Shown here: piece after piece, positions 44,601 to 56,600 of the stretch
How the letters are laid out: the number at the start of each line of letters is the position of its first letter
How positions within the stretch are numbered: the first letter of the stretch is position 1
Origin: Topomyia yanbarensis
Taxonomy: Eukaryota; Arthropoda; Insecta; Diptera; Culicidae
Assembly (NCBI RefSeq): GCF_030247195.1
Contig: NC_080670.1
Span: 161,210,080 to 161,274,079 of the forward strand
Reading direction: 5' to 3'
DNA length: 64,000 bases
Position numbers and translations under genes: made by a program
The notes under the pieces: generated by a model
What the model saw: only the letters and a program-made list of their open reading frames with translations
What the model was told of the DNA's origin: nothing
Databases searched by the model: none

Positions 44601-47600
44601 TATGTCACTCGGCCCTCCGGGCCTCCGTTAAAAAGTCGGTTTTCAGAGCAATTGCAATACCTTTCTATTGAGAAAGGCAAAAAGATCATTAAATTAAAGT
44701 ATTAAAAAATTAAATATCGAGTTAGAGTCAGAGTCAGAGAATTTTCCATAAATCCGAAATACTCCTGTGTTAAAAGACGAAAAATATAAATAATCAATAT
44801 AATAAACAACGAAAAATCCAAAGAATATATCTGAGATCCAAAAAGGTTAAAAAACAAAATAAATCCGAAAGCACTGAATAAATCTAATAATCCGGTGGAA
44901 AATTCAATAATCCAAAGAATCAAAAAATGAAAAATAGTTTACATGATGTAAAAACAAAATCTAGGATGATAAAAGAACAGGGGCCAAAATCTTGAAAAGT
45001 ATATAAGTCAAAACGAATTAAAATAAAAAATTCGAAAATCAATGAGCAAAAAATTTGAAAAAGTTTGGGTCTAAAAATTTGAGAATTCGAAAGATCCAAT
45101 AATTTTAAGATGTTAATGCAATTGAAAATCTTAAAACAAAAAATATAATCTACCAAAACAATCGGAAAAGTACGAGAAATCAAAAGAATGCTGAATATGA
45201 TATACTAAAATTCAAAATAAAATGAAATGGAAAAGTGAACAAAAACGCAATGAATCTCAGTCGAAAACAGCACAAAAATCAAAAAAAGGAAAATTCTTAA
45301 AATATCCAACATTATGCAAAAATCGATCCTCTTCAAAAATTCTAAATTTAAAAAAAATAACTAGATTAAAAATCAAACCAAAAGAAGAAAACTCAATTAG
45401 CACTCCCACCACCATGCCTCAAAAAAAGTCGGTACGGTATTTTCAAATCGCTATATCTCAGAAGTCGCTTGACCAATTTGGACAATTTTGGTATCAATGG
45501 ATTTTTTGGACTCTTTAGATTACTTTGAATTAGTTTAAATTTAAATTTGACCACAATTGATCTTTTTACGACAAAAAAAGTCGGAATCAGGAATCAGAAT
45601 ATATTGGCTCAAATGGCAATATTCTCAAGTATTTAGTAGATAAGTTTCGCGAACATTGTTCATAGTTTTTAACTCAATGAACTACAATATCTTCACAAAA
45701 TCACCTATTTTACAGAACATTTCTTTATTTTCCATTGTAACTTGAAATTTTCACAATGAATATATCATTTTATAATGCTAAAATATTCTCATGTATTCAG
45801 TAGACAAGTTTCGCGAACATTGTTTATAGTTTTTAACTCAATGAACCACAATATCCTCACAAAATCACCTATTTTACAGAACATTTCTTTATTTTCCATT
45901 GTAACTTGCAACTTTCACAATGAATATCGCATTTTAAAAATGCTAAACTATTCTCATGTATTAAGTAGACAAGTTTCGAGAACATTGTTTATAGTTTTTA
46001 ATTCAATGAACCACACAATCTTCACAAAATCACGTATTTTACAGAACATTTCCTTATTTTCCATTGTAACATGAAATTTTTACAATTTTATGATGCTAAA
46101 ATATTCGCATTTATGAAGTAGACAAGTTTCTAGAACATTGATAATAGTTTTTATTTCAATGAACTACATTATCTTCAGAAAATCGAGTATTTCACAGAAC
46201 ATTTCTTTATTTTTCATTGCAACTTGAAATTTACTCCATGTGTATGATATCAAAATGTTCGAATTTATGTGACGGACAAGTTCCTATAATATTATTCAGT
46301 TCTTAATTCAATTAACTACAATATCTTCACAAATTTGCGTATTATACAGAATTTTCCTTTATTTTTCAGTGTCACTTTAAATTTTCACAGGGAATATTGC
46401 AAACTCTAATACAAAATGTTCACATTTATCTAATAGATTAATTTGTGGAACATTGTTCCTAGGGCTTGATTCAATGAACTTAAATATCTTTACAAAATCA
46501 CGTGTCCTAGAGAACATGAGTAGTTCATTGAATTAAAACCTATGAACAATGTTCTCGATACTTTTCTGCTTAATACATGAAACTATTTTGGCATTATAAA
46601 ATGCTCTATTCATTGTGAAAATTTAAAGTTACAATGGAAAATAAAGAAATATTCTGTAAAATATGTGATTTTGTGAAGATATTGTAGTTCATTGAATTAA
46701 AAACTATAAACAATGTTCTTGAAACTTGTCTACTGAATACATGAGAATATTTTAGCATTATAAAATGCGATATTCATTGTCAAAAATTCAAGTTACAATG
46801 GAAAATAAAGAAATATTCTGTAAAATATGTGATTTTGTGAAGATATTGTAGTTCATTGAATTAAAAACTATAAACAATGTTCTTGAAACTTGTCTACCTA
46901 ATACATGAGAATATTTTAGCATCATAAAATGAGATAATTATTGTGAAAATTTCAAGTTACAATGGAAAATAAAGAAATGTTCTGTAAAATAGGTGATTTT
47001 GTAAAGATATTGTAGTTCATTGAGTTAAAAACTATAAACAATGTTCTCGAAACTTGTCTACTGAATACATGAGAATATTTTAGCATTATAAAATGCGATA
47101 TTCATTGTGAAAATTTCAAGTTGCAATGAAAAATAAAGAAAATATGTGATTTTGTGAAGATATTGTAGTTTAGTGATTTTAAAACTATGAATAATGTTCT
47201 GAAAACACGTCTAACACATAAATGCGAACATTTTGATATAATGAAATGCGTTATTCATTGTGAAAATTTCAAGTTACAATGGAAAATAAAGAAATATTCT
47301 GTAAAATACGTGATTTTGTGAAGATTTTGTAGTTCATTGAATTAAAAACTATGAACAATGCTCTTGAAAATTGTCACTCGCATATATACGAATATTTTGA
47401 CAATATAATATATGCATGTCATCGCTATGAAATTTGAATTATTTCTGAAAATTGTCATTTTCTGTATTGTATGCAATTTTGTGAAGATATTGTAGTTCCT
47501 TTCATGAGAAATTATGAACAATCTGCTAGAAATTGGTTGCCTACATCAATCCAAAGAATTTAACATAATAATATGCGTAGGTCATCGCGCTAGATTTTAA

Positions 47601-50600
47601 GTTCTTCACAAATATTGGAAATTTCCAATTTTTTGTAGTACTTGCTCCGACTTTTTTGTCGTAAAAAGATCAATTGCGGTCAAATTTAAATTTAAAGTAA
47701 TCTAAAGAGTCCAAAAAATCCATTGATACCAAAATTGTACAAATTGGTCAAGCGACTGCTCAGATATAGCGATTTGAAAATACCGTACCGACTTTTTTGA
47801 GGCATGGTTGTTCGTGTAAATAAAATTGGCACGGTTGGAGGAGTGTTAGTAAAAAAGAAGAAAACTAAAAAAGCTCGAAATAATCTAGATATTACAAATA
47901 ATGATAAACATAAAAAGCAATAAAAAATTAAGATACGCAAAATAAAATAAAGCATGAAAAGTCAGAAAATCTAGAATTTAGTAAAAGTGCCAATATTATG
48001 AAATTCACACATTAAACCGATGGATCACAAAACCCCCAAATTTGTTTACATTTTTTCTAAAAGTTGAAATAAATTCAATTATGCATGAAAATGAAATTGT
48101 CTAAACATTTAAAAATAAAAAGATTCACGATATCATAAAATACAAAACAGTAAAATATTGAAGAAACCAAAAATGTTAAAAACACAATAGTACATCAAAT
48201 AACCCAAAGAAAAGTTTACAAAAATTGCACAATATCCGAAAAAATAAGAAAACCGAAGAAAACAATCCTGGAAAACTAAATATGTAAATACGGTGAAGAC
48301 TAATTTTCATCAGTCCTTTGGTTTATTTTAGGCTGACAAAATGAGGGCATTGACGAAATTGGGATATATTTTTGGCTTTCTTTTCAAAAACCGAAACTGC
48401 TGAAATATTATTTTTTAGTCCCTAAAAATAGTCTCATAACCCTTGCGGGTTGTTTAGTATAAAATTCTTGTAAGGGGGTGCCAACGCTAAAATAAAAAAA
48501 AAATCTATTGTATATTTTTGACTTTTACGAAAAGAAAAATTTGCTTAAAAAGATTTACTCGCATTTACAAGCTGAGACAAGCATTTCAAGCTTAAGCCAG
48601 TGCAAGCTTTTAGAATTATATGCCCAAGCTTAAATGTTCGTGTCCTGACTAAGGGTGACAGCATCAAAACAACAGGACTAGATTATTTTGTTTAACAAAA
48701 ACTTAGTTCGCCCAGAGTTCAATTAGACGAAATCAAAAATTCAAAAAAAAAAAAATTGGTTGAAATTGTGATGAATTGGCTTTTCGTGTATCATTACAAA
48801 CTATATTCTAGAAGAAAACGATTTCCTGGGAGGCGAAATGTCCGAAAAATGTAAAAAAAAAATCATGAACATAACATTTGAAATTAATCTCACTCACAAC
48901 ACTCTTGACATTTTTCAATTTGTCACAAAATCGGGAACAGATATCCGAATTTAGAAACCATTTTGAAAAGCAGGTAGCATTTAATGCTGAATCTCATAAT
49001 AAATTTGATTCACTTCGTAAATATTTAATGCACGTGTATTTTCAATCAATTTACTGCACTTCATAACACTAGGCAAATAAATGAACAAATAAAATCTATT
49101 GAGCAGATTTTCTCTTGTTTAAAAACTAGTTTCGAGAGTTCCATACTTTGAAATGCCAGTAACCGCGCCGACCACGTCCTTACAATCATCGGGGAAGGAA
49201 TGGAATGTTAGTGTAAGCAAACGTTGTTATGGAGACCGTACATCCCCATGATTGCCTCGGGAAGAAGGTTTCGTTAATAGGATGGAGTAAAGAGCTATAC
49301 ACATCTGGATTCACCTTGATAAGTGATACGATCTCCTCCGGCTGCCGATAGTTTATGATAGATTTATCGTTTGTTGAATGATTTGGAAATGCTCGGTTTG
49401 TAAAAAAAGTAAATACAAGTGATTACCTTTAGCGTCTCATACTACAAACAGGGAACGTGTTATTTGAGCCAATATATTCTGATGTAATTTAAAATTTCGT
49501 AATTCAAGTATTATTCATCATTCATAAAATTTGGTAGGGAACGGTGGGGAGCTGTGAACCATGGAGAGTTGTGAACCATGGGGAGTTGTGAACTCCGCTA
49601 TACTATAAATGATCAAAATGTGGTAACTACTGTTAAATGTTAAAATCTACTGTCATGACGTCACTTTCTCATTAGACATTTTATGCGAAAAACAGGATTC
49701 TACAACAATTTTAATCACCCCGTACCGCAATCCCGGATTCAGGTGGTTTGGTGCGATTCATATTGTCACTTATTCATAGCGAATCAAACCACTTTTCTAT
49801 CTCTTCGCAGTTCAGAAATATCTTAAAATTTATCGTGTTTAGCCCTAAAGGGCGAACACGAAATTATTGCGACACCGAAAATGTCATGCCAATTTTCTTA
49901 TAATGTTTAAAATCAAACCAAAATTTTAAGGTAGTTTTATACATTTATTTACTTCAAAAATCAAAAGAAAAGTTAATCGATGGAGCCTTGAGTTTAAAAT
50001 TGAACGCATTTTCGCTTGATGCCCTACATCAAAGTCTTTACAGTGTCTTCCGGTACCAGTTTCTCAGTTTTTTCCATTTTCTTAACATGTCCTTCTCGTC
50101 TTTGACTGTCTTCTTGCTCTTCCGAAGTTCCCGCTTCATCATTTCCCAGTACTGCTCCACCGGGCGCAGCTCCGGACAGTTTGGCGGATTCATGTCCTTT
50201 GGAACAAAATGGACAGAATTGGCTCATACCACTCCAGGACACTTTTAAAATAGTGGCATGATGCCAAATCTGGCCAAAATAGCGGAGCTTCGTCGTGGTG
50301 CTGCAAGAACGGCAAAAGACGCTTCTCGAGGCACTCAGATTAGTAGATCTCGCCATTTACTTTGTCCTTTGTCACGAAAGGCTCACTCCTCAGTCCGCAA
50401 GAGCAGATGGCCTGCCAAATGAGATATTTGGAGGCGAACTTCGACATTTTCTTCTTCTTAAATTTGTCGTCCACATAGAACTTGCTCTTGCCGGTGAAGA
50501 ACTCCAACCCCGGAATCTGCTTAAAATCAGCTTTTATATACGTTTCGTCGTCCATCACACAGCAGCCATATTTTGTCAGCATCTTCTCGTAGAGCTTCCG

Positions 50601-53600
50601 TGCCCGAGTTTTAGCAGTCGATTGTTGCCGCTCATCGGGGTTTGGGAAGTTCTGTACCTTGTATGTATGTAGTCCAGCTCTTTTCTTTGCATTCTGGACG
50701 TAGCTCTGCGACATGCCGATCTTTTTAGCCAAATCACGGCTTGAGACGTTGGGATTTGCTTTAATCATCCGATTCACCTCTCCCTCCGTCTTTTTGTTCT
50801 CCGGTCCCGGTTTTCTTCCAGCTCCTTTGCCGTGGTCCAATGTCAACCGCTCCTGGAACCGCTTCAACACTCTGGAGACGGTTGAATGGTGAATGTTCAG
50901 CATTTTTCCCAACTGCCGCTGCGACAGGTCAGGAAATTCCAGGTGTTTGGAAAGAATTTGTTCTCTCGACTCGCGTTGGTTCACCTCCATTTTCGTTGAA
51001 TCGAAAAACACGACTTCGAGTTTGACAGCATGTAAACAATACACATCAATGAGAAAGTGTGCAAAATTTGGTTGATTTTTACCCAATGTTAAAAAATTAT
51101 GCCCTGTTGAATGTGTCGCAATAATTTCGTATTCGCCCTTTAATAAAAATATACCAAAACAATGTTCCATTTATCCTATTTTTTGTGATGGTTCACAACT
51201 CTCCACCTAACTAAAAAATGCCCATTTGACGCATTTCACGCAATCTGCCATATCTCAGACAGGATTTTGATTATTTTAAATTACTTCAGCCTGTGGATGT
51301 ATTAAGGAGTCTTTAACAACTATCACTTTACATATTGCAAATCGCCCAATGTTTATGGTAATTATGCCCCAAAAACAAAACTATGTTCACAAGTCCCCAG
51401 CGTCCCCTATTTATATAGCAAATAGAATGACAATTATGTATTGGTTTCATTCTCTGCAAACAATTGAATAAGGCGCCGATTGTTGTGCGCGCGGAATTCC
51501 TGAAACTGTTAGTTTTGCATGTCGAACAAACAACCGATGACGCTAATTACTAAAACGAAGTTGGAGACAATAAGAACGAAAAAAGTGTTACCTTTTACAT
51601 CAATAATCAAGCTATAATATTTGTATCCTAACGTAGAAATATTGTTAACAAGACAATCAATAATATAGTGAATGTAGTACTTCAAAGCATATGAATGTAC
51701 TCAATACAATGAGAACAATTAATTTAATTGATTTAATGGACTAAAACTGAAGTGAATGAATATGATAATAAAACTTGTTTTTCGTGCTGAAATGACAGCC
51801 GCAAATTGGTAACTAGCTGTCGATTCTTCTCGCTAGCTGTCAATTCTCAACCCTCGTACGCTCACACTTAACCATGCGTATTCCCCACGCACATTAAATG
51901 CCCAGTGGATTAGTTTCCTAGTTGGTCAAATAAACACAAAACAAACAAAAAAGTAGTTTGCTCAGTCCAAGGAAATGTCAACTCGATTGGCATCAACCGA
52001 CGGAAACGTGTTCCCATAAAATGCCATCAAATCAGAGAACATTTAAAATTACCTTTTTTCCTCTTTTAATTCGGCTAACAAATCACTTTTTTTCTAATCA
52101 ACAAGGTCTAAACCGTGAATTTGCTATAAAAAGTAGAATCCAAAACAAATGAAACAAAAAGACGACAAAACCGTCATTGCACACTTTACACAGCTTCCTG
52201 GACAGGAATATAGTCTGGACTGGAGGAAAAAAGATTGTAGAGATTTTCAAACACATTTAGCTGTCGATGTTCGAGAAGAAATATCTCGTTTGGCAGGCCA
52301 TCCGTTCCAGTGGCTTGAAGAGCGACAATTTTAGATCGTAACACCCTTCATTTATTTAATTCATTTTATTCAATTTATAAACTTCATCCGGTTTATTAGC
52401 TATATGCATTTTACTAAATTCGTCAAGTCTATCAATCTTCTTCTTTTAATCATTTCAGTAATTTTGCTCATTTTATTTATTTTCTTCTTTTTTCATTTTA
52501 TTATTTCAATAATTTTCTTCATTTTCATCATCTTATTGATTTTATATGTTGCATTCGCTTCTATCATTTTATTGAGTGAAGTCGCTGTACACTGAAACCT
52601 CCATTTACGAACTCTTTTTTTACGTAATATTCGATTTACGTAACTTTTTTTACGAACCAAATTCGAAATAACGAACTCTTTTTGGAAAGTTTGAGTTCGT
52701 ACATTACAGCATGAAGTTATATACTTATGTATTCTTAGTTAATTGACACTAATATGAGTTGGGTATTTTCGGAATGGGGTTGACGAGTGCATGACGAAAA
52801 TCGATGTCTTCAGCCATTTTGGAATCCAAGATGGCGACTTCCGGTTTCGATAAATTTTCTATAACCACAACAATATGGCTATTTTCGGAATGGGGTTGAC
52901 GAGTGCATGACGGAAAACGATGTATTGAACTATTTTGGAATCCAATTCTCTATAACCTCAACAATATGGGTATTTTGTGGATAGGGTTGACGAGTGCATG
53001 ACGGAAATAGAACCCATATTGTTCGTTATCAAGAATAATGCTCATCCGGCAATCGTCATATCGAACTTGGAAAAGTTTTCGATTGTCCATTTTCAGCATC
53101 TACTTGGCCAGCCCGTTCCAAAAATACCCATATTGTTAGGGTTATCGAGAATATTGCTCAACCGGAAGTCGCCATCTTGGATTTTAAAACGGTGCCAATT
53201 ATCCATTTTCAGCATCTACTTGTTAAGCCCGTTCAAAAAATACCCATATTGTTAGGGTTATCGAGAATATTACTCAACCGGAAGTTGCCATCTTGGATTT
53301 CAAAACGGTTCCAATTGTCCATTTTCAGCATCTACTTGTCAAGCCCGTTACAAAAATACCCATATTGTTAGGGTTATCGAGAATATTGCCCAACCGGAAG
53401 TAGCCATCTTGATTTTCAAAACGGTTCCAATTGTCCATTTTCAGCATCTACTTGCCAAGCCCGTTCCAAAAATACCCACATTGTCAGGGTTATCGAGAAT
53501 ATTGCTCAACAAACGAATATTAATAAGAATGTGAAGCAAACTTTTTTTACGAACTAAATCCCAAATAACGAACACTTTTTTTACGAACTAATTCAATTTA

Positions 53601-56600
53601 CGAACCCCCAGTTTGGTTCGTAAATGGAGGTTTCAGTGTATTCATTTTAGTGATTATACTCATTTCATTTCTTTCGTTTATTTTCCCATTTTTTTCATTT
53701 ATTTTACTAATTGCAATAATTTTAGTCATAGTATTGATGTTAAGGATTTCGAACATATTTGTAATTCAATTTATTTTAAAGATGTCATTTTTTTCACTTA
53801 TCCTATTAATTTACTTTTATTGATCACTGTCATATTTTATTAACATTAGGCAAAAATTCCATGCATTTTATTTATTTTATTTACGTACATTTTTATTGCC
53901 ATTGTTTAATTCCTTTCATTCATTATTTATATTTTATGCATATCGTACATTTTTCGCAATGTTCATTTCATTTATTAATTCATTCATTTTGTTCGTTGTA
54001 TTCAATTATTATCCATTTCGTTATTTATTTACATTTTTGAATTTATTTAATTTATGTGATTTTTTAAATTTATTTTATACATTCTAAAACGATTATTTTT
54101 TATTTATGTATTTTGTTAACTTCACTTTTTTTAATTACAAATTTAATTCCATTAATTTTCTTCCTTTTGTTAATTTCATTCATTTTATTGTTTTGCGTAA
54201 TTTATTCATATAACCGTTAAGGTTTTATTCGTGCATGACTCGAAGCTGTGCTCACACCATTTCTAGTTGCGTTTCTACGTCGTAGCATTAGAAACTAAGC
54301 TAGCGCCGGTTTGACGCTAGCTCCAAAAACGAAGCTACTATTCTCAAGAAAAGGTTCACCCGAACCAGACTTGGCTCGGCTACTAAAGCCCATCAAACAA
54401 ATTGTCATCTGAAGCTGACGAAATCGAGTTCGTAAGTTGTAAAAATCGAGGGTAAACAAAATCGGGGGCAGAAAAAGTTGTGGACAGATAAAATCGGGTC
54501 TTCACTGTACATCTAAATGAAAAACAAGCCATTATACTGCAAATTGTCCTTGCAGGTGGTTACGAGATATTAATAAGTTCCACTCTCCTTATCCAGCATA
54601 GTTTCAATCAGGTGTTGATCCCAAATTATCAAATCAATATACGCTATTTATATAGCGTCTGCAATGTGATCATTTGCAAATATTCACTACTTCATTCACT
54701 ATGATTTCATGAAAACGATCGGTGGTCTATATCTTATGATTTAGAAATTGAAAATGAAATACTGATCATCAAAAATTCAAAATTTCGTCATCCTAAACCA
54801 GAAGACAAAATCAAAAAACCAAAATCCAAGATCGCAAAACATAAAAAAGAGATGACAAAAAACATTAAACTGAACAATAGAATAAAGTCCAAAGCTTGGT
54901 AATCAAATAGTAGACAAATTGAAAATCAAAATAAGCAGACAGACATTAATTGAGAAACGTAAATACATAAAACCGGAAAGTGGTATCACGAAGAAGCATG
55001 ACAAAAACAAAAACTACAGGAACAAACCATCCCTTGCCAATCTCCAAATTACCTCAACGGCTCCGCCTCCGAACCATCTCTCGGCTTGTTCTTCGGCTTC
55101 GTTGCCCGTGGGCACCCAGACAGACTCCGATGGGACGAGTAATTACCGGTAGCATGTCCCGATCCGTCACACCCGGCGGTGGGACACTTGAGCTCCTGCG
55201 AATTAACGTGCTGGAACGCTCTGCCAAAACCCGTCAGCCTATAAGCGTAACTATCAATCCTTAGGAACTCAAAAGCCGGTTAACATCCGGTGGTACCACA
55301 CTCACCCATCGCTCAGCAAACGATCCTGCGACGGAATATGGCTCGGTGGAGGCATCGAATAGTGTCCGGCACCATAAGCTCCACCGGACGAGTACAGATG
55401 GTGGCTTGGTGGTGGTGCTCCGTACGGACTGCAACTTTGATATGGCCCCGGTGGACCGTACCCTGGGTAACCGGGATTAGCCGCATACTCCATGGTTGCC
55501 ATTCCATAGCCGGTCGCTGGATGGGGACTTGGATAACCTGACACACACAAAAGCGAAACGGAGCATAATTAGAAATCTTTCAATTTGAACAAGTTCCGAA
55601 AACGATGCACACGAAGGGCAACAGAGAAAATTCCTAGGATTTTTGTCCCCGAAACAGGTTGGCGACATAAAAGGCTTCGCAAACACTTACTGATTATTAG
55701 CCGAGCAATGGAGAGTAAAATTCTTTTGTCGACCCATTCTGTCTCTTGCGGGGGGAAGGAATATTTTAAAAACGAGCAAAATATGCATTCTTTTTCATCT
55801 TGACCAGCTCGTTTGGGAAGCATTAGAATAATCAGGGATGGGAACGGGCTTCCACCTGGTTTGTAATAATCACCCTTTGATGGACATTCTCTCTATACAA
55901 GTTATGATTTTTCGCTTTGATGCCTTTTGATGTCCCCCGAGGCAATCATTTTAATGTTTCGACTCACGCCGGCATCCTGTCCATAGGTATCTACATGGGT
56001 AAAACTGAGTTGGAACTGCTTACCACTATGATCTCGATATCCATCGGAAATGTAGTGGGAGGAAGCACTGTCCGGTGTGGAGTCCCGGCTGTAAGCCATA
56101 TTGACGGGGGGAGGTGCCATAAAACTGAAACCCAGTCCTGGTCTGGTTGGCCCACTAAAGTCCATCGGTTCGTTTTGGGGTGATTTCGGTACCGGAGAAC
56201 CGGTAGATGTTCGTTGATTACTTTGAGGACTGGCGGTGCTGAAAAAAATAAAACTTATTAGTTCAAACATTCTCAATGAGTTTAAATGCCCGCAAACCTG
56301 TTTGGTAATCGATTTACACTCAAATCAAGCGTCTGTCGTTGCGGACTAGCTATTTTCGATGCGATCACAGTTCTTTCATCAAAGGATCGAGCAGTTTGCC
56401 GAGTGCCGGTGGACGAAACGTTACCGTTGGATAAATCCATAACCGGCGCACGTTCCCTGCTGGCCGGTGATCTATTGCCCTGGAAAGTATCTTTCGTATC
56501 CGGAATGGTTTTGACACTCAAATTGATTGCTGAAAACCTCGAACCCACTCCCGGGGTTTGAGGTTGCTGCACTGTCATCGTTGAAGTGGCTACCGTACCA

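Larger units (their letters stand above)
49537..51407. mobile_element. TA-flanked MITE hosting a DD37E mariner
   Basis: Inverted termini GGGAACGGTGGGGAGCTGTG (49537 on) and, reversed from 51407, GGGGACGCTGGGGACTTGTG, match at 19 of 23 bases counting the following AAC, flanked by TA (49535-49536 and 51408-51409). Subterminal words GGGGAGTTGTGAAC/CATGG repeat several times at left. Without the mariner it would be about 0.58 kb with no coding capacity. Confidence 0.7.

Noticed and set aside
46000..47000. The tandem array as a centromeric or satellite array
   Set aside because: The units occur only as two opposing arms bounded by terminal inverted repeats, so a foldback transposon explains them better.
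52149..52334. Small frame ([14 protein letters not shown]) as a gene
   Set aside because: 61 codons, no recognised family, in intron DNA beside repeats.
55053..55195. Nearer AG acceptor (55197-55196) for the finger-3 exon
   Set aside because: It would put the exon out of phase with the preceding exon; the acceptor at 55222-55221 restores the phase.
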